Assembly (NCBI RefSeq): GCF_932526225.1
Contig: NC_064043.1
Location: forward strand, 10,025,821 to 10,089,820
Source: Nematostella vectensis
Taxonomy: Eukaryota; Cnidaria; Anthozoa; Actiniaria; Edwardsiidae
Reading direction: 5' to 3'
DNA length: 64,000 nt
Part shown: positions 33,125 to 46,700 of the stretch, piece after piece
Position numbering within the stretch: the first letter of the stretch is position 1
How the letters are laid out: every line of letters begins with the position of its first letter
Program-made: the position numbers and the translations under genes
The notes under the pieces: generated by a model
Seen by the model: the letters and a program-made list of their open reading frames with translations, nothing else
Told to the model about the DNA's origin: nothing
Databases searched by the model: none

Positions 33125-36119
33125 ATGGCACTGGTTTTCCTGCAAGTTATGGCAATAATTGCAATGCTCAATATTACACTCCTACAATTCTCAACAGTTC
33201 TTGGTGAGTATTCCTGTTTAGGGTTGCCTTTATACAAAGAAAATGACACAAATGTATTTTTATGAAAGATTTATCTTTTCATATATTGTGGAGTGAAATA
33301 TGAAATAGCAAAAAAGGTATGAAGGATTCCCATATTCTGTCACTGAGCACGGATTTCCAATGCCTTGAAACCTTTATGAAGCATTTAACAAAATGAATAC
33401 AATTTACGGTAATAGATGTTGTTGACTTAAAAGTACTATATGTTTGACTTTAGGTGAACCGCGTTTTGAATTTTAATGTTGCTATTGTTTTCGTTGCGTA
33501 CTCTAAATGAATCGAGCTTTTACGGATAGGTGGACTTTTTTTTTGCCATTTTCTCCTATACATTTCTCCGACTGAAATGCTATGGATAAAGATTTTTCAA
33601 GAAGAGTGTTTGATTTAGTCGAGAGGGATTATGTGGCATTATATGCTTTCTTGATGGTGAAACTTAAACGATCTTAAAATTCACCCGAGCAAGTGGTTTT
33701 TTGCTGAACCTGTACATATTATTACAATACTACTACTTTGTACATATGCTTTTCCATCATTTATGGCAAAGGAAATGCAATTTACCTTGTATAAACTTCT
33801 TTCAACGTCAGACCTATAACTATGTTTGTACATGATAAAACTAAAATGTAAGTAGAATAATTTAAGGGTACAAGTACCCGACCTTCAAACGCCTATATTC
33901 TATTACTAGGTTTATTAAGTATGCAGTACGCAGAAATTGGTTGCTATGGTGATAGTGGTGAATCCCCGCGCCCTTTGTCTGAGCTGCTTCACAACTACCG
34001 TGAAAACATGACATGGAACGACATCAATGACGTCATCAAGAAATGTGCCTCGTTAGCGCATGCGCGCGGTTATAAGTAAGTACAATCTCGCTCCCAGAGC
34101 CCATTATTAATACGTACCTTTTACTATCTTGAGTATTGAGTGCATTTTCTGCTGTTTATATCACTGTCTTATTATCATTGTTGCCATTTGTATTACTGCT
34201 GGTTTTGTTGCAATGTTCTAATGGTACGGTTGTAGTTAGTGTGTGTTTTTGTTGCTATCGTCACTTGCCATCGGCACTGTTTCACAGCTGTGGCTTCTTC
34301 CACTGCTCTCTACGTGAGACACTAGTCCCCTCTCATACTGTGTTGTTCCACTGCAGATTGTTTGGTGTTCACAATTACGGAGAGTGTAGAGCAGGTGCTG
34401 ATAACGCTGACCAGACTTACGCTCGTAACGGCGTGTCAGTATCTTGCCTCCGAGGTGTTGGCAGAGCAGACGGAGTCTTAGTCTACAGATTGTACGAAAC
34501 TCACGAAAAGGATGAAGGTACGGTGATTTGAGTGATGTTTTCATTGCTATTACTTGCGAAGTCTGTAACTTTTTCTCCTTATTTCCATTTGTCTCTCTGC
34601 CTCCTTATAAATGTTCACACTATTCGTGTTGTAAGCAAGTGTACGTTCTAAGATGGCGTAGACAGGCCCGTACCCAGGGGGATGTGCCACCCCCCCCCCC
34701 CCCCCCCCACGCACACACACACACACACATAGACGTGCTATTTGTAGATAAAACTAAGAGTCATAAGCGTGATCACTCTGGTATGTAACCAAATCCGACA
34801 ATAAACGTCCCGTTTTTGTTCTTTCGGAGGTGGTTAGATCTTTATCACAGAACCCCTCCCCTCCAAGAAAGGTTACGGGCCTGGAAGGAGGGAGACAGTT
34901 GGGTTTTTGGTTTGGTTAAGGCTGACAGCACGATTTACTCGTATGCGACCTGGCTACGACTTAGCCGGTTAATTAAACGCTGTCTCTTGTAGATTACAGT
35001 ATACACCTGTTATTTCCGGATGCTACTGGTAACTTAGTCCCTTATTTCTATTGTTATTGTTTTGCAGGATGTAAGTCAGGATGGCACTCAACCACATCTC
35101 GCTGTATATACCTCATGCCGAACGCCACCTACCCCGAAAGCACTGCTGAGCGCTGCCGCCTCCTAGGGGGAACCTTCTTCCTAGCCACCTCCTCCGGAGA
35201 CTTCACTATGGCAGATCGCCTCATACGTACGCTAGACGAGAAGCACCGATTAAACTCTACAAAAGTCATTGTGCTGGGCAAAGGAGCTTACAAAGGCATT
35301 TTGCCGCTCTGGGAGACTTACAACTCCACTCTCGGACCTCCCCCACTCAGCTCCGGGGATTATGTTTGTGCTCTGAAGCACGGTGCTCTCACGTGGTACG
35401 TGCTTGCGTGCAACTACCAAGATGGCAGTGTGATGTGTCAGAGAGAAAGAGGTTGGTCATCAAGGGGTGTGGGAGGGGGTGTTCTTCATAATATTGGCGG
35501 AGAAGAGTTCTATAATCGTGGTGGGTGGGGTGGGCTAAAGTCCGTGAAATTAAAGTTGATAAAGCTACATGAACTAGCCTTTTCGAACATACCTATGTGC
35601 TATATTCGAACATACCTCGGGTAGTGTGTAGTTATGTGCTATCTCTAGATCAGCTGTTCTTTTACCGTCCAACATTGTTAACCCGTTCAATTATGGTATG
35701 TTCATATTTCTTTTAGATGTCTTTGATGTTTTTGACATGTGCGAATGTATATTGTTTTGTGAAATGAGGAGAACTTTTCCAGTAGCTTACAATAAGACAT
35801 CCTTATCCCAAAACATATTGGGGCTAAAGCATTGTTAATGTTTCATTTTATCTTTATAGATCTGCCTCTTTTGAACGGAGGTTTCGCCAAAGCCAAGCAC
35901 GACGCAGTTGTTGAAGGCAGCGTGTTTGCGTGGTATTTCGTCGATGACGTCATGCGGTGTGCACGTGAATGCCTTTTGGTCAAAGGGTGTCATTCCTTCA
36001 ATTATGAGTACAATCCATCCAATGCTGCGTTTGGCGCCAAATGCGAACTCAACGACGTTAAACTTCCTAAAGCCGTTATGAAGCCAAGGGATTCTTATAA
36101 TATTTACGAAAGACTGTAA
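33125..36119 (+). CDS. Secreted protein with GCY/GEC domain, C-type-lectin-like region and PAN/apple domain, 5 exons
   Basis: Exons: 33125-33203, 33910-34075, 34357-34517, 35068-35451, 35860-36119; 1050 nt, 349 aa. Exon 1 is a signal peptide or signal anchor (MALVFLQVMAIIAMLNITLL). Exons 2-3 (residues 27-135) encode a domain with IGCYGDSG, CASLAHARGYKLFGVHNYGE, and VGRADGVLVYRL, a pattern I know from many anthozoan extracellular proteins. Exon 4 (136-263) starts GCKSGWHS and has cysteine pairs spaced like a C-type lectin fold, but no EPN or QPD sugar motif that I can see. Exon 5 (264-349) is a PAN/apple domain: CARECLLVKGCHSFNYEY then KCELND. Probable role: binding at the cell surface or in extracellular matrix; the ligand is unknown. 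The domain calls for residues 27-263 are less certain than the PAN domain. Confidence 0.85.
34673..34883. mobile_element. CAGG-type MITE, copy D (lectin/PAN gene intron 3)
   Basis: Left end CAGGCCCGTACCCAGGGGG and right end GGTTACGGGCCTG are inverted. It includes a C tract and a (CA)n run at about 34710-34728. No matching 5-bp flanks at this copy. Confidence 0.65.
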
Positions 36120-36122
36120 ATA

Positions 36123-36664
36123 GTGGACCATTAGAAATTTGGGGAGGGGGTTGGCAATTTTTTTTCGTGGGCCCGGAGTGTGTAGGATTTTTTTTTTACC
36201 AGAAAGGCTGTGAACGTTTTTTTTTTTTGCTTGAGATTACTCGCAAATTGCGTTTCTACATGGTATATTGAATACATACCGACGGGACACCGACACTTGA
36301 AGTGAAAAGTAGAAACAGTGTGACAAAAGAAATCCTTGAGGTGATCACAGGCCTAGGCCCATAAAAGATTTGGGTAGAGGTGTTCAATTGAATACTTCTA
36401 AGGGCAGAAAATACAGATTTTTTGTAAGTCAATCCAAAAAAAAAGGAAAACATGTTATAAAAAAATAAGGAAAAGAAACCGCTTTTAACAGACTACAGCT
36501 TTCCAGGTAATTATTGTGCTTACAAAAGCAGACTTTGACATTTAGGTTTTGCAAGTTTTTCTTTTTTTTTTATTGTTTGGAGTTCTGCAAGTTTTTTTTT
36601 AGAATCGGCTATGCACGCTTTTTTTTTTAATTGCCACCCCCTCCCCAAATTTCTAGTGGTCCAC
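36123..36664. mobile_element. 542-bp MITE starting 3 nt after the lectin/PAN stop codon
   Basis: Left end GTGGACCATTAGAAATTTGG is inverted at the right (CCAAATTTCTAGTGGTCCAC), pairing on through GGGAGGGGG and GGCAATT. The interior is rich in T tracts. Confidence 0.88.
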
Positions 36665-36680
36665 CCCTAAATTCAACTAA

Positions 36681-36821
36681 GGCTAAGTTCAAACGTCGTA
36701 TTATCCATGGGCCGTATTCAATGCAAATGCGTTCAAATAAAGATGAAACAATCGACTATATTCATTTGCACGCATTTGCATTGAATACGGCTCATGGATA
36801 GTACGTAGTTTGAACGTAGCC
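36681..36821. mobile_element. 141-bp foldback MITE
   Basis: Arms of about 55 bp: GGCTAAGTTCAAACGTCGTA at left, mirrored by TACGTAGTTTGAACGTAGCC at right, and GCCGTATTCAATGCAAATGC paired with its complement further in. Confidence 0.9.
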
Positions 36822-37771
36822 AAAGTTGAAATATCCTCTATGGGAAAGAGTTGCGGGCTGCGTGCCCTCTGATCTTCACGCGCGCTTTTCGTCTAAAAAA
36901 AGCTGAAGGTATTGTCCACATGGCTACAGCCTCAAGCAAACAGCACCGGCATTGCTGGCCAAAACCAACAACATTTCTGGACCAGCGATGCTGGCGCTGC
37001 CTGTGCACCATGTAGGGAGGTGCTTTGCTTACACTTTACTTGCTTGGAGCCCCGTGCCAAAAGCGTTAACATTGGTGGCGATGAGACGATGGCCTAGTGA
37101 ATCTAGCGCAATGTTGGGTGTGCTGTGGAGTAGTTCGCCAGCATTGCCTTTGTCTGTGTTCGTCCGTGCAAGACTTCGCCAGCAATGCTGGCCGGTTTTG
37201 GCGCTTTTTTTACGAGGCTTTACTGTAAAAAAGGTACTAAATTCGTCTCGTTTGGCAAATAAAGCCCACTTAGCAAACAGTCAGCAGTGACAGCGTCGCT
37301 TTGGAAAACATGCCAGCATTGCTTGGTAGGCATCGCTCGCTCAGTTTCCAAACCATGTCTGGAGGTACTGAGAAGTAGTTGGTCAACCGGGGAGTAGCGG
37401 TACCAGCAAATGCTCGCGATGTTGACACTATTTGCGCAGGAAACATCCCTGAAACTCGACGAGTTCTTCTTAAAATAAGAATTAGTAATAAAGTTGAATT
37501 TGCAATGATAAAATATTATGAGTGTTTTTATTGATACGTCAAGCAATTAGGCAATTTATAGCCCTACCCCCCTCGTTTTATATTGTGGAGGGAAGAAAGG
37601 ACGAGCGAACACAGGCTACAAACAAGCAATTTAAAATGTTTGAATCCTTTCTCTTGTATTCGCCCAGCTCTTAGTCAATCATATACGCAGTTCCAGATAT
37701 ATCACATAAGGAGCTGGATGAAATAAAGCGGCTGAGTAATACGAGGTTAAAATCTTTATGCGCTAAACAGT
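36822..37771. other. Spacer between convergent lectin/PAN and GDPD genes
   Basis: The middle (36930-37440) has repeated words around CCAGCAATGCTGGC and GCATTG, a loosely periodic structure with GC above the local level. Short open frames here (36912-37290) lack family similarity. No gene supported. Confidence 0.45.
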
Positions 37772-40700
37772 TCACAGGTAAATAACAAAAGACAAGAATA
37801 GTAAAAGCAAGATGCCTGACAGGCTCACTCGGCCATAATTAGCGGCGGATATCGGAGGAGTCTGGGGACGACCGAGCTTCTTCAGCATCCGGTACACATC
37901 ATCAGTTATCAGACGCTCCGCCCCCTGTCTCACCAATCTGTCAATCAACACATCTTGGATTTTGTCCTGCTCGTCGCTATTTTTCATACTGTATAGTGTC
38001 CAGGCCCCTGCACTGATACTGGCGCTGTAGTTGCCGCGAAGGGTCTGAAACGTGTCGTTGGAGTACCTCGGATCGTCGTATATCTTGTAGTCCATGTCGA
38101 GAAAGGAGGCGTTGATGGACTTGGCCGCTGCACCGCTCTGGAACATCTTGTGAATGAAGTCCACTCCGCTAGGGCTCGTATCTACACAGCTAGCCATTCC
38201 CGGGAGCTGGCGAATAGTATCTCTCAGAACCTTTGCAGTGGAGGGATTCCAGTAAGATGAATAATAGAAGAACCCTATTGGGATGTCGGGGTTTTCTCTC
38301 TTGGCTGCCAGAGTCTTAAACGGATCGAATGAGTTGAGCATTGCTTGTTTCACCAGGCCCATCTCGGTGACTAGTTTAGCTACGGCTTTACCGACTTTAT
38401 TGCTCTCGGTCATGTTCCTCAATCGGCTCGGTTTCATCTGAAATAAGTTAAACAACCCATAAATACGAATACGCAAAACATACAGAAAAAGGTGCAGTTT
38501 TTTCTAGGGCTGGAAGAGTCATAATAGCTGTCCCCCTCCCCCGCCCCATCACCTGTAGGTAGAGCATGGCGGCTACTAAAATCAGCACACCAGTGCTCCC
38601 CCAAGGAAGTGTAGAGGAACAGTGAAAATAAATTACTAGAGCTATTTTAGGGGTGTGTAGCCAGCCTGACATGAATTATTTCGACTGATTCATCAAAAGA
38701 CTTGGAGCCATTGGCGACTTCATACCTCTTTTAAAGGGCGAGGGCCAGAACTAGGGTTACACCCTACAACATTTCCTGTGTCATCTATTCACTACCCCCC
38801 CTCTCTCCACTGCCTTTAGAAAAATGGTACTTTGATCCCCCTTTAGTGAAGTTGCATATTCTACCTCAAGAAATAGCTTTCCCCACCCCTCTCCCCCTCC
38901 AATGCGGATAGTTGGCGCTTTTTTTCTCATCCCTTTCACTCTTACGATACACATCTTTCCACGAGGTACATAAGTTTGCCCCGTGTTACTTCCCCTTATT
39001 CTCCCGTGTTTCCAGTCTTCTCTGATAAGGACACTAAACCGGAGGTCCCGTCTCTTCAAGCTGCACTACACTAACCTGAACGTAAGGGACGTAACAAAAC
39101 GACACAATAAACCCTCTGGCAGTGACCACCCGCAAGGACAGTGCTTACAATGCTTACGAGGGTCATATGTTAGAAAACTGTAAATTCGGTTAATATGCTA
39201 CCCTCGATAAACAAAGATTATTATTGTCCCCACCCCTTCCCCCTCCACTAGATTGGATGACATAAATTACGCTTTGATTCACAATTCAAATAATATACCC
39301 TACCTCTAGATACATAAGCTTTCCTGTGTCCTTCATCTTTGTAAGAACATCCTTTAACATCGGTAATGGCCTTTTCTTGTCGAACTTGTATACCTTCCCA
39401 CCTTTAACAGCAAGTCAGGCAAGTCTAAGGGAGTGTTCAATACCCTGACCAACCAAAAAAGGGGGGGGGGATTAATTAGCCTTTTTAGTAAGGGCTCTGA
39501 TTTTTTTGGGATTGTTAATAAGGGGCCAACGAACAACACTGGAAGGGTATTTGATGAACCCTTCAGCCCACAGATACAGACCGCAAAATGTTCCTAGTAA
39601 GAGCTGCTGTAAGTTAAAATGATAATAACGCGGAACACCATAAAAAGTGTTTGTGGAGGAGGGTTCCTCATGGTTGGCTATTCTGTACGTACTGAAGTTG
39701 AATGACTGCAGCGTGTACACTTTCGTGAGATCCTCAGCGTTTGTCTCCCACATCACGTGTTCTTCGCCGGTCAAAAACTGCAACGCATCAACATGCACGA
39801 CAAGTCACGGCAAATACCGGATGAAAGGGTGAGGCTAAAAGCCGTGTGTGAGAGCAGTTTTTTAAACATGCTTTTAATGCCTGTATCTAGTCCGTTAGGA
39901 AGTGTTCCTTAAATATTCTGAGGAGTGGGGGGGGGAGATTATGGGGCTCTGAAAAAATAGGCTTTCTAAGGCGGGTTGGCTCTGAATGTTTTCGAGTTCT
40001 ACTGAAGAACTGTACAGGACCCGAAACGATCCCAGGACCCGAAATGATCCCCAAAAGTACCCCAACTGATCCTCGGACCCGAAACGATACCGAGGAGTCC
40101 CCGAAATCAACCCCAAGGAATTGCGGTAATGGACAAAGGGAAAGCAGAAGAAATACTTGCAATTCTTGAAGCATAATTAAGGGTTAACAGCGACTCGATT
40201 TCTAAACAACGTGACTTATAAATTTCAACACAATACTTCTATTTATTACATTGCCCGGCGTTAAACCCATAAACAGAGTCTAAAACAAATACACAACTTT
40301 TAATTGCTACTGAAAGAAATACAGCATGCATAAACATAGCACAGCTTTGCTCAGATCATTCAAACTTTTGACCTTCTATCACACTCTAAACATTTTGCGG
40401 TTCCGACACATGACTCTGACACTATAAATCTCATTTCCGGTAAACATCACCCCTAAAAATTAATATTCATTCGACAACCTCAACATGTATTTCACCACGA
40501 AATCCTTGTTCACACGAGCGAATATTTACCGACACATTTTAGGCAGCCGGTTTGGCCGAGAAGATGGAATGACAAAAGCACACTAAGTAATACACTCGAA
40601 CAACCTTTCTACTACCGATGCAAAATATTAAGAGGATGTGGCTTTTATGAAAGCAATATTATGTGAGTTTTGAACTTCCTCATGTAGTCGTGCGTACACC

Positions 40701-43700
40701 CCGGCATGATCTCATGATATGATAGGTCTTTTATTCACCGAAAACAAACTCTTTCATTCACCGAAAACAAACATGCCAAAAAAAAAACTTTAAAACATTT
40801 CGCTTCCTATAAAAAGCAGCATGTCCTATCTGCAAAGACTTTCTTTTATGGCTTGTTATGTAAAAATGATTTATCCACGCCGGGTTCTTCAAATCACTAT
40901 CACAAAGAATTGTTAGTTGACCCCAATATCTGACTCAACCACTGTATTCCCCCGCAGTCGTATATTAAAATCTTAATACTATAGTTTTAGTTAATGTAAA
41001 TTCCCTTTTAATAACACAAACAAAGCTAAATGTTTCATATGTTTTTAAAACTGAAAGCCAATCCTTTCACATTCCTTTAGTTGTCCATTACTGTAATTCC
41101 TTGGGGTTCATTTCGGGGACTCTTGGGGATCTGTACAGGACCCGAAATGATCCCAGGACCCGAAACGATCCCAGGACCCGAAATGATCCCCAAAAGTACC
41201 CCAACTGATCCTCGGACCCGAAACGATACCGAGGAGTCCCCGAAATCAACCCCAAGGAATTGCGGTAATGGACAAAGGGAAAGCAGAAGAAATACTTGCA
41301 ATTCTTGAAGCATAATTAAGGGTTAACAGCGACTCGATTTCTAAACAACGTGACTTATAAATTTCAACACAATACTTCTATTTATTACATTGCCCGGCGT
41401 TAAACCCATAAACAGAGTCTAAAACAAATACACAACTTTTAATTGCTACTGAAAGAAATACAGCATGCATAAACATAGCACAGCTTTGCTCAGATCATTC
41501 AAACTTTTGACCTTCTATCACACTCTAAACATTTTGCGGTTCCGACACATGACTCTGACACTATAAATCTCATTTCCGGTAAACATCACCCCTAAAAATT
41601 AATATTCATTCGACAACCTCAACATGTATTTCACCACGAAATCCTTGTTCACACGAGCGAATATTTACCGACACATTTTAGGCAGCCGGTTTGGCCGAGA
41701 AGATGGAATGACAAAAGCACACTAAGTAATACACTCGAACAACCTTTCTACTACCGATGCAAAATATTAAGAGGATGTGGCTTTTGTTGAAAGCAATATT
41801 ATGTGAGTTTTGAACTTCCTCATGTAGTCGTGCGTACACCCCGGCATGATCTCATGATATGATAGGTCTTTTATTCACCGAAAACAAACTCTTTCATTCA
41901 CCGAAAACAAACATGCCAAAAAAAAAACTTTAAAACATTTCGCTTCCTATAAAAAGCAGCATGTCCTATCTGCAAAGACTTTCTTTTATGGCTTGTTATG
42001 TAAAAATGATTTATCCACGCCGGGTTCTTCAAATCACTATCACAAAGAATTGTTAGTTGACCCCAATATCTGACTCAACCACTGTATTCCCCCGCAGTCG
42101 TATATTAAAATCTTAATACTATAGTTTTAGTTAATGTAAATTCCCTTTTAATAACACAAACAAAGCTAAATGTTTCATATGTTTTTAAAACTGAAAGCCA
42201 ATCCTTTCACATTCCTTTAGTTGTCCATTACTGTAATTCCTTGGGGTTCATTTCGGGGACTCTTGGGGATCTGTACAGGACCCGAAATGATCCCAGGACC
42301 CGAAACGATCCCAGGACCCGAAATGATCCCCAAAAGTACCCCAACTGATCCTCGGACCCGAAACGATACCGAGGAGTCCCCGAAATCAACCCCAAGGAAT
42401 TGCGGTAATGGACAAAGGGAAAGCAGAAGAAATACTTGCAATTCTTGAAGCATAATTAAGGGTTAACAGCGACTCGATTTCTAAACAACGCGACTTATAA
42501 ATTTCAACACAATACTTCTATTTATTACATTGCCCGGCGTTAAACCCATAAACAGAGTCTAAAACAAATACACAACTTTTAATTGCTACTGAAAGAAATA
42601 CAGCATGCATAAACATAGCACAGCTTTGCTCAGATCATTCAAACTTTTGACCTTCTATCACACTCTAAACATTTTGCGGTTCCGACACATGACTCTGACA
42701 CTATAAATCTCATTTCCGGTAAACATCACCCCTAAAAATTAATATTCATTCGACAACCTCAACATGTATTTCACCACGAAATCCTTGTTCACACGAGCGA
42801 ATATTTACCAACACATTTTAGGCAGCCGGTTTGGCCGAGAAGATGGAATGACAAAAGCACACTAAGTAATACACTCGAACAACCTTTCTACTACCGATGC
42901 AAAATATTAAGAGGATGTGGCTTTTGTTGAAAGCAATATTATGTGAGTTTTGAACTTCCTCATGTAGTCGTGCGTACACCCCGGCATGATCTCATGATAT
43001 GATAGGTCTTTTATTCACCGAAAACAAACTCTTTCATTCACCGAAAACAAACATGCCAAAAAAAAAAACTTTAAAACATTTCGCTTCCTATAAAAAGCAG
43101 CATGTCCTATCTGCAAAGACTTTCTTTTATGGCTTGTTATGTAAAAATGATTTATCCACGCCGGGTTCTTCAAATCACTATCACAAAGAATTGTTAGTTG
43201 ACCCCAATATCTGACTCAACCACTGTATTCCCCCGCAGTCGTATATTAAAATCTTAATACTATAGTTTTAGTTAATGTAAATTCCCTTTTAATAACACAA
43301 ACAAAGCTAAATGTTTCATATGTTTTTAAAACTGAAAGCCAATCCTTTCACATTCCTTTAGTTGTCCATTACTGTAATTCCTTGGGGTTCATTTCGGGGA
43401 CTCTTGGGGATCTGTACAGGACCCGAAATGATCCCAGGACCCGAAACGATCCCAGGACCCGAAATGATCCCCAAAAGTACCCCAACTGATCCTCGGACCC
43501 GAAACGATACCGAGGAGTCCCCGAAATCAACCCCAAGGAATTGCGGTAATGGACAAAGGGAAAGCAGAAGAAATACTTGCAATTCTTGAAGCATAATTAA
43601 GGGTTAACAGCGACTCGATTTCTAAACAACGCGACTTATAAATTTCAACACAATACTTCTATTTATTACATTGCCCGGCGTTAAACCCATAAACAGAGTC

Positions 43701-46700
43701 TAAAACAAATACACAACTTTTAATTGCTACTGAAAGAAATACAGCATGCATAAACATAGCACAGCTTTGCTCAGATCATTCAAACTTTTGACCTTCTATC
43801 ACACTCTAAACATTTTGCGGTTCCGACACATGACTCTGACACTATAAATCTCATTTCCGGTAAACATCACCCCTAAAAATTAATATTCATTCGACAACCT
43901 CAACATGTATTTCACCACGAAATCCTTGTTCACACGAGCGAATATTTACCGACACATTTTAGGCAGCCGGTTTGGCCGAGAAGATGGAATGACAAAAGCA
44001 CACTAAGTAATACACTCGAACAACCTTTCTACTACCGATGCAAAATATTAAGAGGATGTGGCTTTTATGAAAGCAATATTATGTGAGTTTTGAACTTCCT
44101 CATGTAGTCGTGCGTACACCCCGGCATGATCTCATGATATGATAGGTCTTTTATTCACCGAAAACAAACTCTTTCATTCACCGAAAACAAACATGCCAAA
44201 AAAAAAACTTTAAAACATTTCGCTTCCTATAAAAAGCAGCATGTCCTATCTGCAAAGACTTTCTTTTATGGCTTGTTATGTAAAAATGATTTATCCACGC
44301 CGGGTTCTTCAAATCACTATCACAAAAAATTGTTAGTTGACCCCAATATCTGACTCAACCACTGTATTCCCCCGCAGTCGTATATTAAAATCTTAATACT
44401 ATAGTTTTAGTTAATGTAAATTCCCTTTTAATAACACAAACAAAGCTAAATGTTTCATATGTTTTTAAAACTGAAAGCCAATCCTTTCACATTCCTTTAG
44501 TTGTCCATTACTGTAATTCCTTGGGGTTCATTTCGGGGACTCTTGGGGATCTGTACAGGACCCGAAATGATCCCAGGACCCGAAACGATCCCAGGACCCG
44601 AAATGATCCCCAAAAGTACCCCAACTGATCCTCGGACCCGAAACGATACCGAGGAGTCCCCGAAATCAACCCCAAGGAATTGCGGTAATGGACAAAGGGA
44701 AAGCAGAAGAAATACTTGCAATTCTTGAAGCATAATTAAGGGTTAACAGCGACTCGATTTCTAAACAACGTGACTTATAAATTTCAACACAATACTTCTA
44801 TTTATTACATTGCCCGGCGTTAAACCCATAAACAGAGTCTAAAACAAATACACAACTTTTAATTGCTACTGAAAGAAATACAGCATGCATAAACATAGCA
44901 CAGCTTTGCTCAGATCATTCAAACTTTTGACCTTCTATCACACTCTAAACATTTTGCGGTTCCGACACATGACTCTGACACTATAAATCTCATTTCCGGT
45001 AAACATCACCCCTAAAAATTAATATTCATTCGACAACCTCAACATGTATTTCACCACGAAATCCTTGTTCACACGAGCGAATATTTACCGACACATTTTA
45101 GGCAGCCGGTTTGGCCGAGAAGATGGAATGACAAAAGCACACTAAGTAATACACTCGAACAACCTTTCTACTACCGATGCAAAATATTAAGAGGATGTGG
45201 CTTTTGTTGAAAGCAATATTATGTGAGTTTTGAACTTCCTCATGTAGTCGTGCGTACACCCCGGCATGATCTCATGATATGATAGGTCTTTTATTCACCG
45301 AAAACAAACTCTTTCATTCACCGAAAACAAACATGCCAAAAAAAAAACTTTAAAACATTTCGCTTCCTATAAAAAGCAGCATGTCCTATCTGCAAAGACT
45401 TTCTTTTATGGCTTGTTATGTAAAAATGATTTATCCACGCCGGGTTCTTCAAATCACTATCACAAAGAATTGTTAGTTGACCCCAATATCTGACTCAACC
45501 ACTGTATTCCCCCGCAGTCGTATATTAAAATCTTAATACTATAGTTTTAGTTAATGTAAATTCCCTTTTAATAACACAAACAAAGCTAAATGTTTCATAT
45601 GTTTTTAAAACTGAAAGCCAATCCTTTCACATTCCTTTAGTTGTCCATTACTGTAATTCCTTGGGGTTCATTTCGGGGACTCTTGGGGATCTGTACAGGA
45701 CCCGAAATGATCCCAGGACCCGAAACGATCCCAGGACCCGAAATGATCCCCAAAAGTACCCCAACTGATCCTCGGACCCGAAACGATACCGAGGAGTCCC
45801 CGAAATCAACCCCAAGGAATTGCGGTAATGGACAAAGGGAAAGCAGAAGAAATACTTGCAATTCTTGAAGCATAATTAAGGGTTAACAGCGACTCGATTT
45901 CTAAACAACGCGACTTATAAATTTCAACACAATACTTCTATTTATTACATTGCCCGGCGTTAAACCCATAAACAGAGTCTAAAACAAATACACAACTTTT
46001 AATTGCTACTGAAAGAAATACAGCATGCATAAACATAGCACAGCTTTGCTCAGATCATTCAAACTTTTGACCTTCTATCACACTCTAAACATTTTGCGGT
46101 TCCGACACATGACTCTGACACTATAAATCTCATTTCCGGTAAACATCACCCCTAAAAATTAATATTCATTCGACAACCTCAACATGTATTTCACCACGAA
46201 ATCCTTGTTCACACGAGCGAATATTTACCAACACATTTTAGGCAGCCGGTTTGGCCGAGAAGATGGAATGACAAAAGCACACTAAGTAATACACTCGAAC
46301 AACCTTTCTACTACCGATGCAAAATATTAAGAGGATGTGGCTTTTGTTGAAAGCAATATTATGTGAGTTTTGAACTTCCTCATGTAGTCGTGCGTACACC
46401 CCGGCATGATCTCATGATATGATAGGTCTTTTATTCACCGAAAACAAACTCTTTCATTCACCGAAAACAAACATGCCAAAAAAAAAACTTTAAAACATTT
46501 CGCTTCCTATAAAAAGCAGCATGTCCTATCTGCAAAGACTTTCTTTTATGGCTTGTTATGTAAAAATGATTTATCCACGCCGGGTTCTTCAAATCACTAT
46601 CACAAAGAATTGTTAGTTGACCCCAATATCTGACTCAACCACTGTATTCCCCCGCAGTCGTATATTAAAATCTTAATACTATAGTTTTAGTTAATGTAAA

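Noticed and set aside
38944-39080. Possible extra GDPD exon (GKLMYL-like peptide also found at the end of exon 3)
   Set aside because: Stops interrupt it, no acceptor/donor pair keeps phase, and exon 3 joins exon 4 directly into the conserved LEMKP motif.
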